Shown: piece after piece, positions 23,800-32,722 of the stretch
Layout: each line of letters opens with the position of its first letter
How positions within the stretch are numbered: position 1 is the first letter of the stretch
From: Cuniculiplasma divulgatum
GTDB taxonomy: Archaea; Thermoplasmatota; Thermoplasmata; Thermoplasmatales; Thermoplasmataceae
DNA: 64,000 bases
Direction of reading: 5' to 3'
Assembly: GCA_031200235.1 (NCBI GenBank)
Contig: CP133595.1
Location: forward strand, 124,001-188,000
Program-made: the position numbers and the translations under genes
Notes under the pieces: generated by a model
The model's input: the letters and a program-made list of their open reading frames with translations, nothing else
What the model was told of the DNA's origin: nothing
Database searches by the model: none

Positions 23800-25860
23800 G
23801 TGCCCACTGATCCTGTTTGCGGCATGTTTGTGCCGGACAATTCGACCCTGAAGATGGAAAAAAATGGCAAGACCTATTACTTCTGTTCCAGAGATTGCAT
23901 GGAAAAATTCATGTCTCCGGAAGACCAGGTAAAGAGGTTGAAAGTGCGCCTTATTGTGGCATGGCTTTTCTCTCTTCCAGTCCTCCTGCTGACATATTTA
24001 ACGCATTTTCCAGCAAAGGACTACGTGCTTCTTGCTCTTGCCCTTCCGGTGCAGTTTTATGCAGGGCTTGGTTTTTACAGTGGAGCCTACCAGGCCTTAA
24101 AGAACAGGATGGGGAATATGGACATACTGATATCCCTGGGAACACTCACTGCATTCTTCTTCTCCTTATTCATAACATTTTTCAGGAATGCCATTCCCGG
24201 ATCAGGCGTATATTTCGATGCTTCGTCGTTCATAATCACGCTTATTCTCACGGGAAGCTTCATCGAATCAGTAACAAAGAGGTCTGCAGGTGATGCTGCA
24301 TCCAGACTGCTGGAGATAATGCCTAAAACAGCACATCTTGTCACGTATAGCGGTGTGAAGAACATACCTGCCGATCAGGTGAAGGCCGGGGACAGAATAA
24401 GCATCCGCGCTGGAGAAGTCATTCTTGCCGACGGCACCGTGGATGATGGAACGGGCGATGTTGACCCATCCGCCATAACGGGAGAGCAGGAGCCGTTAAC
24501 TGTAAAGCCTGGCGACCATGTAATATCCGGCATGAAAAACATGAACGGTGCCATTACAGTTCTTGTTGAAAAGGCAGGGCAGGATTCCACCATATCCAGA
24601 ATCTATGAAATGCTTCAGGCAGCGTCCTCAGGCCGTGCCAAGATACAGAGAGTTGCGGACATTTTCTCTACGTACTTTGTTCCGGTTGTACTGATTTCTG
24701 CTGCAATCTCTGCCATCACATGGGCGATGATACTGCGTGGCACAGGCCTGGACATTTCCATTCCTGTCCTTGCCTTTGTTTCGGTTGTCGTAATCGCATG
24801 CCCATGTGCCATTGGGCTTGCTGCACCAATAGTCATGCTCATAACTTCGTCAACGGCATCATCAAAAGGTATACTGTTCAAGAATACCAGTGTCCTTGAC
24901 AGGCTGGCCAGAACAACCATGGTGGTATTTGATAAGACAGGGACTGTCACAGAATCTGTGCCCTCAATTGCAAGGATTGAGACCAATATGGAAATGGACG
25001 AGTTTCTCTCATATGCATACGCAATTGAATCCCATTCAAACCATCCTGTAGCAAGAGCCATAGCAAGATACTGCAGGGAACATGGCACATTGGAATCCGC
25101 AGCGTCGGATGTTTCTGAGAAACCTGGAACCGGGATTCAGGGAAGTGTTGGAGGTCACACGATCATCATGGAAAGGTCCAGAGAGACCACAGGATCCGCC
25201 GTCTCAATGTCAGTTGATGGTGTGTCTGCTGGCACCATTTTCATGGAATATAAAATTCGCCCTGAAATGCCTGGTGTTGTGGCGAAACTCCATGAAATGG
25301 GAATGAAGGTTGCCATGGTATCAGGAGACAGAAGGGATGCTGTTGAATCGGTTGCAGGAAGCACAGGCATTGATATCTACGAGGGCGAATGCACCCCGGA
25401 GGAGAAGGCTGCCATCATACAGGGCTACCAGGAAAAAGGGGAGTTTGTGGCATTTGTGGGCGATGGCATAAATGATGCTGTTGTCATGGAAACTTCCGAT
25501 GCCGGCATTGCAGTGTCAAATGCCTCAGACATAGCCATGGACGCAGGCGACCTGATTCTCGCCAGGGATGATCTAACCCTTGTCGCGGAAGCAATGGTCA
25601 TGGCAAGGCTCTCCATGAGGAAGATCAGGCAGAATATTGGGTGGGCCATAGGATATAATACCATTCTCATTCCCGTTGCCGCCGGAATACTTGTGCCCGC
25701 CTTCGGACTCGGCATCTATTCCTTCCTGCCAATGCTCTCTGCGCTTGCAATGGGGCTCAGCTCAACAAGTGTGGTTCTGAATTCCCTCATGCTGAAGCGG
25801 TCCTTCAGGATCACTTCCCTTGGCAGTTCAGTAAGATCAGTTGTGGCTTCCAAAGCGTGA
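23800..25860 (+). CDS. copA: Copper-exporting P1B-type ATPase
   Basis: The 686-residue P-type ATPase has the metal-translocating CPC motif (residues 334-336), the phosphorylated Asp378 in DKTGT, HP in SNHPVARA, GDGINDA, and a late GLSST helix typical of Cu(I) pumps. Instead of the usual CxxC heavy-metal domain, it starts with a YHS domain (Cys7, Cys29, Cys33) like the small protein at 22919. It would export Cu(I) from the cytoplasm. The start is GTG 23800. The divergent TRASH regulator is the probable controller. Confidence 0.95.
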   Translation: MPTDPVCGMFVPDNSTLKMEKNGKTYYFCSRDCMEKFMSPEDQVKRLKVRLIVAWLFSLPVLLLTYLTHFPAKDYVLLALALPVQFYAGLGFYSGAYQALKNRMGNMDILISLGTLTAFFFSLFITFFRNAIPGSGVYFDASSFIITLILTGSFIESVTKRSAGDAASRLLEIMPKTAHLVTYSGVKNIPADQVKAGDRISIRAGEVILADGTVDDGTGDVDPSAITGEQEPLTVKPGDHVISGMKNMNGAITVLVEKAGQDSTISRIYEMLQAASSGRAKIQRVADIFSTYFVPVVLISAAISAITWAMILRGTGLDISIPVLAFVSVVVIACPCAIGLAAPIVMLITSSTASSKGILFKNTSVLDRLARTTMVVFDKTGTVTESVPSIARIETNMEMDEFLSYAYAIESHSNHPVARAIARYCREHGTLESAASDVSEKPGTGIQGSVGGHTIIMERSRETTGSAVSMSVDGVSAGTIFMEYKIRPEMPGVVAKLHEMGMKVAMVSGDRRDAVESVAGSTGIDIYEGECTPEEKAAIIQGYQEKGEFVAFVGDGINDAVVMETSDAGIAVSNASDIAMDAGDLILARDDLTLVAEAMVMARLSMRKIRQNIGWAIGYNTILIPVAAGILVPAFGLGIYSFLPMLSALAMGLSSTSVVLNSLMLKRSFRITSLGSSVRSVVASKA

Positions 25861-25869
25861 TGGGGACTC

Positions 25870-27375
25870 CTAATCTTCCGGATCCTTTACTGCTGACCTG
25901 ACACCTTTACGTGAAGTAAGAACGCCTCCCTGAACAAAAGCCAGATGATTCAGTGCCTGATGGGTGGCATACCACATGACAGGGAGCATCACGAGCCATG
26001 CAACGATTGAAAATTCAGTCTGGCCCGAAAGGGTGAATGACGGCCATATTGCTTTCTGCAGTCTGTCTGTTATGTAAAAAATTGTCAGGGGAAGCAGGCT
26101 GAATATAACTGTTATGTATTCGTTGAACACATACCTGTCATTTCTATCCAGCATTGAATATGCGGTACCCAGAAGTACTCCACCGGCGAATCCTGAAATG
26201 GTCATTACACCGAAAATTGAGGGTGAATGGTAAGCTGCCTCCGTCATGAACGGCAGGAACCAGACAACAGGGATAAATGTTCCAAGAAATGCCATTCCAG
26301 AACTGATCCATCTGGAAGATTTGCCGTAAGGGATTATGCGGAAAAGCTCAACCATGAATACATAGCCAACAAGTACCATCAACATATTGGAAAGGAAGAA
26401 AAATAACGCGTATCTCTGCCAGGAATAGTAGATACCGATTGTGAAAACCACTGGCACGGAAACCAGTATGAAGGCGACAAATACAATCTTCAATGTTTTC
26501 ACGCCTTTCCACATGTCCGGCATGAAAAAAGCTACGTAATGTTTCCTCCTGTAGAGCCTTGAGACAAGTAAATACGTGCCAGCCAGGAGGGCAGCACTTA
26601 CAAAGATCATGGGAACAAGAATTTCATCGATCAGGAGTATGCTCACAGCCGGAAGGAGAGCAATAAAACTCTCGCACTGGCAGCTGAGTGCCCCTGTCAA
26701 CCCGTATACAGCAACCCCCAGTCTGTTGGAGAACGACTTATGACCGGTCAGGTATGTTATTATCTCGTGATAATTCTCCGAAACCAGTGCCGCTATTCCA
26801 AAGAAGAGAACAAGTTCCACCGGGCTGAGTATCATGTTGATCTTTGTTGAAAGAACAGTTATGCCAAACTTTTCAAGAAGCGGAACCTTGAGGCCGATGA
26901 ATACGAACATGGCAGCTGTACTCTCAATTGTTACAGGAAATCCAGGAGGCTGATTTGCCGGTCCCACAATACTCCCTATTATGGCCATAAGAGCCAGCGT
27001 GATGAAAAAAGTAGGAACCCTGACCTTAAGGTCTCCTGTGTCCCTGATGGAAAGTACATAGTAAATCAGAAATAGCCCCAAGGAGGATACAAGCATGAAG
27101 AACTGTGGAAAAGCTGCAAACGCAACAGTAAGGAATAAAAGGAAGGTAAGTGTGAAGGAAGCCAGGTAAAGCTGAAGTGGGTGCCAGTATTTCATGAAGA
27201 CAGGCTGCAGAGCATAGAAAAGTACCATTATTGTGACGATTATTGCCATAGAACTAACTGCAGCAGTATCAATAACAAGGTCACCCAGTTCATAGGCCAT
27301 AAGTATTGAGATAAAAAATAGGATAAAGCTCAGGGAGAATGCCAGTGCCTCCAGCGTTTTTGTCTGATTCAACAT
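25870..27375 (-). CDS. Large polytopic membrane protein of the bc-type respiratory cluster
   Basis: The 501-residue protein has about 14 hydrophobic helices and few charges. A CQCES sequence in the middle (LTGALSCQCESFIAL) is the only notable cysteine pair; there is no His pattern for haem. It sits 36 bp downstream of the cytochrome b gene on the same strand, so it is probably part of the same transcript. It could be an extra subunit or an assembly factor of the cytochrome b-Rieske complex. No known family was recognised. Confidence 0.7.
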   Translation of the reverse strand: MLNQTKTLEALAFSLSFILFFISILMAYELGDLVIDTAAVSSMAIIVTIMVLFYALQPVFMKYWHPLQLYLASFTLTFLLFLTVAFAAFPQFFMLVSSLGLFLIYYVLSIRDTGDLKVRVPTFFITLALMAIIGSIVGPANQPPGFPVTIESTAAMFVFIGLKVPLLEKFGITVLSTKINMILSPVELVLFFGIAALVSENYHEIITYLTGHKSFSNRLGVAVYGLTGALSCQCESFIALLPAVSILLIDEILVPMIFVSAALLAGTYLLVSRLYRRKHYVAFFMPDMWKGVKTLKIVFVAFILVSVPVVFTIGIYYSWQRYALFFFLSNMLMVLVGYVFMVELFRIIPYGKSSRWISSGMAFLGTFIPVVWFLPFMTEAAYHSPSIFGVMTISGFAGGVLLGTAYSMLDRNDRYVFNEYITVIFSLLPLTIFYITDRLQKAIWPSFTLSGQTEFSIVAWLVMLPVMWYATHQALNHLAFVQGGVLTSRKGVRSAVKDPED

Positions 27376-27411
27376 ATGCTACCAAAAATAAAAAGTGGGT
27401 TATTTAGGCTA

Positions 27412-29028
27412 TCATTCATTGTAAATGGTAGCCCTGTACATTCTCAGTACTGCACCGCCAATCAGCAATATGACACCCAGCCCAATTGCGTACAGCGAAG
27501 TTTTGAACACGGTGTCAGGGTTGATCACTGAAATTTCGAAGAGTATGAATATTGCTGATGCTGTGAATCCAGAACCCGCCAGTGTATAGGCATTCTTGCT
27601 CATGGGCTTGTAAACATCGGCACGCTGAGTAAATATGCCCCTTGAAATGGCGATCACCACTACGGCTGAGATTGCTGTTACCATCAGTGTGAGTATCATT
27701 GAGATGGTGTACAGTAATGATGGCGCCCTGATGTCTGCAAGTATGAGCATACCAGATCCAAATGCGGAAACTGCCATTATGGCCATTGTTGCAAATGCCC
27801 ACGGAGCATTCCTTACATGAATCTTCTCTTTTTTCATTGCATCTGCTATAACCCAGGTGAGTGAGATTATTGCAATGCCTGGCAGGAAGAAGAACAGCGC
27901 AACCTTCCAGTTTGCTATTGCAATACCGGGAGTAAGTGCTCCCCAGAGTGAAAGACTGGCGAGGTAAATCGTGCCAAGAATCGCAAAGGATACTGTTATG
28001 GGCCTGTCCCTCATTTTAAGTGAACTGCTTTTATCCACATATGGTAGAATCAGGAGATAAACCAGGGGCATTCCTGCAAATATCACTGTGGCCCAGAATG
28101 GTGTTAAGGACTGCGCAAACTGGAAGTCAAGCTCCTTGTAAACAAACAGCAGGAACCATGGTGGATATGCCGGGACACTTGCTGCAAGGGGGCTGGTTGG
28201 AGATACCTGGGGGAATGGCGAGAACAGTGGTGGAACGCCGGGAAGCAATGCCAGAATGGATGGAACTATTATTATAATCCCGAATGTCAGAAGCATCAGT
28301 TGAATCATATACACAAGATTGTAAGGATACCATGGTTTGTAGCTTCCATCATCATGATCAATTGCCGGAGCCTTATAGCCCGATTCTTCCCTCTTTGGCA
28401 TGATGGTGTTGTATTCTGCCATGAAGAAATGCACAGCAAACAGAAGACCAATAACAGCCACGAGAATTATGTGCCAGGCGAGCATTCGTGAAAACAGAGA
28501 AAGTTGAGTACCGTTTCCGAAAAAGATTCCAAGAATCCAGTTACCAATCACCGGAAATCCTCCTGCTATACCTCGACCAACATCTGTGGCATCTGCCGAA
28601 AGCACATCTCCGCTCATTGAATAGCCGAAGAACCCAGCACCAAGTGTTGTCACCAGAAGGAGAACGCCTGTCAGCCACTGGCTTTCACGTGGATGCTTGT
28701 AGGCGCCTTCATAAAGATTCCTCAGAAGGTGTATATAGACCAGAACCACCATGGCATAAGCGCCATAAAGATGGGTTGTCAAGATGAACGAACCAAATGG
28801 CGTGCTGGAAAGAAAAGCCTCTGTGCTTGCATAAGCGTTTGACGGCTCATAGTAAAGCAGCAGAATGAGACCGGTGATAACTTCATAGAGAAACGCAAAC
28901 ATAACCATTGCGCCGGTCCAGAACCAGCCGCCACCCTTGGATCTCATGTAATCTGGAACCTTACGTGGTATGGGCTGGGGTTCGTTCATTATTTTCTCAA
29001 TCATATTTTCCTTTTTTTCATTCGGCAT
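27412..29028 (-). CDS. Cytochrome b of a bc-type complex (extended archaeal form)
   Basis: The 538-residue protein has the two haem-ligand His pairs of cytochrome b with the family spacing: His86/His100 (THLYGAYAMVVLVYIH) and His186/His200 (AWHIILVAVIGLLFAVH). The first four helices resemble other cytochromes b. The C-terminal half is long, with about eight further helices, as in archaeal SoxN/SoxC-like proteins. It would pass electrons from quinol to the Rieske centre encoded just upstream. Ten bp separate the two genes. Confidence 0.9.
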   Translation of the reverse strand: MPNEKKENMIEKIMNEPQPIPRKVPDYMRSKGGGWFWTGAMVMFAFLYEVITGLILLLYYEPSNAYASTEAFLSSTPFGSFILTTHLYGAYAMVVLVYIHLLRNLYEGAYKHPRESQWLTGVLLLVTTLGAGFFGYSMSGDVLSADATDVGRGIAGGFPVIGNWILGIFFGNGTQLSLFSRMLAWHIILVAVIGLLFAVHFFMAEYNTIMPKREESGYKAPAIDHDDGSYKPWYPYNLVYMIQLMLLTFGIIIIVPSILALLPGVPPLFSPFPQVSPTSPLAASVPAYPPWFLLFVYKELDFQFAQSLTPFWATVIFAGMPLVYLLILPYVDKSSSLKMRDRPITVSFAILGTIYLASLSLWGALTPGIAIANWKVALFFFLPGIAIISLTWVIADAMKKEKIHVRNAPWAFATMAIMAVSAFGSGMLILADIRAPSLLYTISMILTLMVTAISAVVVIAISRGIFTQRADVYKPMSKNAYTLAGSGFTASAIFILFEISVINPDTVFKTSLYAIGLGVILLIGGAVLRMYRATIYNE

Positions 29029-29037
29029 AAATGCACC

Positions 29038-29760
29038 TCAGCTTGTAGGGGTGAGAGTTGTTATTTCTGTGTACGTTGAGGATGGAAGCTGGCTCCCTCC
29101 GCTCAAATCACTGGAATGTCCGTATATGGTTGGACCCACGAGGCTCGTAACACTGTACTGATCTTTTGAAGAATCATAAGCCAGAACAGTGTTGGGCAGC
29201 GGATGAGTGGTGGGACCGGTTACCACTGCGAATCCCTTGTATGGATCATATGTGCTGCCATGGCAGTTGCAGTGAATCTTGCCAGGATATGAAGGCGATG
29301 AGGGCGGATAGAAATGTATTATTGGCGGGATGCATCCAAGGTGCTGGCAAATTGCACTGGAGGCCACCACCGACTTGTATGGCCCCACTCCTCCTGCTGA
29401 TGTGAAAGTTTTGCCGGTTGCGAGAATTTTCACTGTTGTTGGTTCTATGGCCTGGTCATTGTTGCTGCTGTCTCCAAGCCTGAGAAGAAAATTAGGCTCG
29501 TTCTGCAGTGGATAGTCAAAGAGTACAATGGTTGAATTGTTAACCTTGAGATCGCTGGTGCCGATTGGCTTCCCGCTCTGAGAGTAAAGTAACAGGGTGG
29601 GAAAGGAGCTGAATGCCGCCGTAATTGGCGGGCTCACATTCTCCAGCACGCCACGCAGTGCCCCTATGCCGCCGGCGGCAATTGCCGCCACTCCAAGGAA
29701 CTTGAAGAAATTTCTTCTGTCCTTGTCAACTGGCTCATCTGCATCGTTCTTTCCATTCAT
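29038..29760 (-). CDS. Rieske iron-sulfur protein
   Basis: The 240-residue protein has the two Rieske boxes, CQHLGC (Cys138, His140, Cys143) and CNCHGS (Cys164, Cys166, His167), which hold a 2Fe-2S cluster and a disulfide. The N-terminus has DRRNFFKF followed by a hydrophobic stretch, a Tat-type signal anchor. It lies between cytochrome b (10 bp) and sulfocyanin (17 bp), making the electron path quinol, Rieske, sulfocyanin very likely. Confidence 0.92.
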   Translation of the reverse strand: MNGKNDADEPVDKDRRNFFKFLGVAAIAAGGIGALRGVLENVSPPITAAFSSFPTLLLYSQSGKPIGTSDLKVNNSTIVLFDYPLQNEPNFLLRLGDSSNNDQAIEPTTVKILATGKTFTSAGGVGPYKSVVASSAICQHLGCIPPIIHFYPPSSPSYPGKIHCNCHGSTYDPYKGFAVVTGPTTHPLPNTVLAYDSSKDQYSVTSLVGPTIYGHSSDLSGGSQLPSSTYTEITTLTPTS

Positions 29761-29777
29761 TGCATTTCACCGGATAA

Positions 29778-30560
29778 TTACGATACAGTGATGGTCCCCA
29801 TCATCCATCCGGCTGTTGCCATTGCACCATCCCATCCAGAAGGACCGGTACCACATGGTGCGTAACACTGCCAGTTAAGGGTTGTTCCACTGGTCTGGTT
29901 GAGATAGAATGATGCATGGGTAACAGTTCCGCCACTTGGGTTAGTTCCAGCCCAAGATGGAATATTAACTGCAACACTTGAACCGCTAAGAATGGTGAAT
30001 GTGTGAGTTACCATGTACCCACCAGATGCACCGCCAATCCAAGGAAGGGACTTAACGGCCCATCCAGTACCTTTGTTTATTGAAATCCCATTTGTAACAT
30101 TGCTGGTAAAAGTCGCATTCTCAGCTGCTGCCGTGCCGTTGTAAATGTATTCCACTCCTCCTACCGTTCCAATGACTTTTGCAAAGTAAGAATTATTCTG
30201 GACACCAGTGGAGGTTGCATTTCCAAGTCCCGGTGCAGGACCACTGTCGTAATCAATTATGGTCAGCGAAATCAACTGGTGACCCGGAAGCGTTATGCTT
30301 GCAGATGACCCCAGGGTCCCGTTGGGTTCCAGCACAAAGAAAGCAGGCTGCCCGCCATGGTGCCCAATATATGAGTTGTTTCCATGTATTGTATCATTAT
30401 ACCAGTTATTTGGGGTAATCACAAGGGTGAGCGAACTTGATGGCGGGGTGCTAACAGCGTGGACACTTGAAACGCTGTCATAATACGCAGCGCCAATGCC
30501 TATACCTGCAACCACTACTATTACAGCAATTATCGTATAGAATGTCTTTTCAGCAGACAT
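29778..30560 (-). CDS. Sulfocyanin-type blue copper protein
   Basis: The 260-residue protein has an N-terminal membrane anchor (residues 7-27) and a cupredoxin fold. The C-terminal sulfocyanin signature is present (NWQCYAPCGTG, later a GWMMG block), giving the copper Cys and Met ligands; His ligands lie in THASF and upstream. Sulfocyanins carry electrons outside the membrane to a haem-copper oxidase or from iron oxidation in acidophiles. It is the first gene of the Rieske-cytochrome b unit. No oxidase subunit is in the window. Confidence 0.88.
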   Translation of the reverse strand: MSAEKTFYTIIAVIVVVAGIGIGAAYYDSVSSVHAVSTPPSSSLTLVITPNNWYNDTIHGNNSYIGHHGGQPAFFVLEPNGTLGSSASITLPGHQLISLTIIDYDSGPAPGLGNATSTGVQNNSYFAKVIGTVGGVEYIYNGTAAAENATFTSNVTNGISINKGTGWAVKSLPWIGGASGGYMVTHTFTILSGSSVAVNIPSWAGTNPSGGTVTHASFYLNQTSGTTLNWQCYAPCGTGPSGWDGAMATAGWMMGTITVS

Positions 30561-30617
30561 GAATAGGAGAAAAAAATGAGCTATTTGAATGTGCCTCCTT
30601 ATCTGTTAGGCATTATT

Positions 30618-32606
30618 TTAACGCTGACTTGTTTCGACGCTGTTTGCTGAATTGATTATTGACCAGACTTCTGCTTCAGTTATTTTTCCCTGGGAAGAAA
30701 ATGTATGAACAGGTGGAATGCTGAGATTGTAATTTGCATCCAATGCTGACCAGTTGACCTGAAACACTACTGCCCAGCTGGAGGGTGAGGTGAAGTTGAA
30801 GTAGACTGGCTGGAACGGCTTGGAAAAGAACTTGAGAAAACTCGCGTTATCCATGGTCACAGGCCGTATGTATGGATCAGTAAGACCATCGTAGCCCCAC
30901 ACGCCATTTTTGAACATATAATTATCAATCAATATGTACCCAACCGAAGTGTAGTTGTAGCTTGAATAATATGCGTTCCCCATGAGTTCATGCAGCACCG
31001 ATATGTTCACACCGGTGGAATTCCATAAATAGTAAATGCTTTCAAAGCTGCTGGAAATATTATATCCGTTAAGCAGCAGACCAAGGATATGATCGGTTGC
31101 AACTGAATAATTCCTGCTTGCATTATGATCAAGCCAGACAGCAGCATTATGATCCGGGATGTTAATAGACTGGTTACCTGACGGAGTAACAACCTTCTGG
31201 ACCTGGTACGGAGTAGCGGCAGAGGATGCAAGAACCACCACAAGAAGCCCGATTACAGCAAATGACTTCACGTTGTTTATTCTCATGGCCTTAAGCTGTA
31301 TGCTTGCACGCTTCAACAATCTCAACAGGTAACCCTTCAGGCTGGCTTCGCGTGCTTCAAGTATCCGGATAGTCTGCACGAATCCTCTCTTCTTCCTGAA
31401 TCTGAAATCAGTAACAAGGGAAGATCTTGCATGCTGAAGAATGCCGTATATCCCAATAGCCTCAAGTATGGATAAAGGTTCGAAAAGGTATTCAAAATAT
31501 CTTCCAGGATACAGGATCATGTTCCAGGTAACAAGAGAATATATGAAAGATATGAACATCAGTATGAGCCAACCTGTGGTAACGTACTTGGCCCTTCCAG
31601 AAACCATGTTGAGACCCATGATGGCAATGCCGCCGTCCATCATCAGAGGCAAAATTGTTATTACATCCCTAACAGAGAATGTTGGAAGGATCACATAGAG
31701 TAGAGGTACTGAAATACCAATGGCTGCAAAATAGATGAGAAGTGAAGCATATATGAGTGGTTGGTACATCCTATGACGGGATGCCTCAATCCTCTCAATG
31801 AAAGGCTTCAAAAGATTGGTTGGTGAGAATATCACAATGGTTATGATCAAGAAAAATCCGGCAATGATGAAACTGGCGGGCAGATGGAGTATGCCGCCGC
31901 TCAGGAAACCGCTGAAGTTGGGAAAGAACACATACCAGTATGCGAAAATGAAAGCCGAAAACGGATAGAGGAAAGCTGCGTAACGGAGACGATTTCTCAG
32001 CCTTGGGTCCAGGAAAAGGCCAATCATTGTAATTCCAACCACTGCCATAACGTACATGTAAGTGGATAGTGGATGTGACATCACAAGCAGGAAAGACGAA
32101 ACAAGCACTGCAGGGTAATATCTCCGGTCATCCATATAGTAAAGGAAGAATAGAACGGTAAGAAGCCCGAAAAAGTGGCCAAATACCAGGATGGATGAAA
32201 TTGATGTCTGGAACACTATGATTGGGTTAAAGGCATCGAAAAGTGCAGCAAGGAGAGAGATTGTTGGGTTTTTTGTAATCTTATATGCGATGAAGAATAT
32301 GATTATAGAAGCCAGGCCGCCAAATATTGGGGGAATCTTGACCAAAAGGAGAGTATAGCTTATTCCGGTAAGTTTCCAAAGTGCAATTATTATCCAGTAC
32401 ATTACAGGGAAATCACCATACCCTGCACCTCCCCAGGGGGAAGGGAAAGTGTCCATGATTTTCCCACTCTTCACGAACTCCTGGAGTATTGTATAATAAA
32501 TTCCAAAGTCGTTTCCAATGGCGAAAGCCCTTAATGAGGGGAGTATTCTTATGAAAATCGCTGCAAGTCCGATCATAGATACTGCAGCGACGGTCTTTCT
32601 ATCCAT
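30618..32606 (-). CDS. GT-C-like membrane glycosyltransferase
   Basis: The 662-residue protein has about 12 helices in its first two thirds. An early loop has an acidic GNDFGIYY motif, and a later one has GYGDFPVMYW. A C-terminal extracellular domain follows (from about residue 450, with sequons). This is the plan of GT-C enzymes that move sugars from lipid carriers, such as STT3/AglB or GT39/83 relatives, but the hallmark WWDYG motif is not seen. The substrate is unknown. It lies downstream of the divergent dehydrogenase gene and upstream of the sulfocyanin gene, 57 bp away. Confidence 0.65.
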   Translation of the reverse strand: MDRKTVAAVSMIGLAAIFIRILPSLRAFAIGNDFGIYYTILQEFVKSGKIMDTFPSPWGGAGYGDFPVMYWIIIALWKLTGISYTLLLVKIPPIFGGLASIIIFFIAYKITKNPTISLLAALFDAFNPIIVFQTSISSILVFGHFFGLLTVLFFLYYMDDRRYYPAVLVSSFLLVMSHPLSTYMYVMAVVGITMIGLFLDPRLRNRLRYAAFLYPFSAFIFAYWYVFFPNFSGFLSGGILHLPASFIIAGFFLIITIVIFSPTNLLKPFIERIEASRHRMYQPLIYASLLIYFAAIGISVPLLYVILPTFSVRDVITILPLMMDGGIAIMGLNMVSGRAKYVTTGWLILMFISFIYSLVTWNMILYPGRYFEYLFEPLSILEAIGIYGILQHARSSLVTDFRFRKKRGFVQTIRILEAREASLKGYLLRLLKRASIQLKAMRINNVKSFAVIGLLVVVLASSAATPYQVQKVVTPSGNQSINIPDHNAAVWLDHNASRNYSVATDHILGLLLNGYNISSSFESIYYLWNSTGVNISVLHELMGNAYYSSYNYTSVGYILIDNYMFKNGVWGYDGLTDPYIRPVTMDNASFLKFFSKPFQPVYFNFTSPSSWAVVFQVNWSALDANYNLSIPPVHTFSSQGKITEAEVWSIINSANSVETSQR

Positions 32607-32722
32607 GTTTCAGGGAGGATCAACAACAATCATTATATTATTTTGCCTTGTTGGATAAATTGAAAAAGTGCTGAGAAATTACGAATTGCAAATAGTTTTA
32701 TGCAATAAGACAATGTGAAAAT

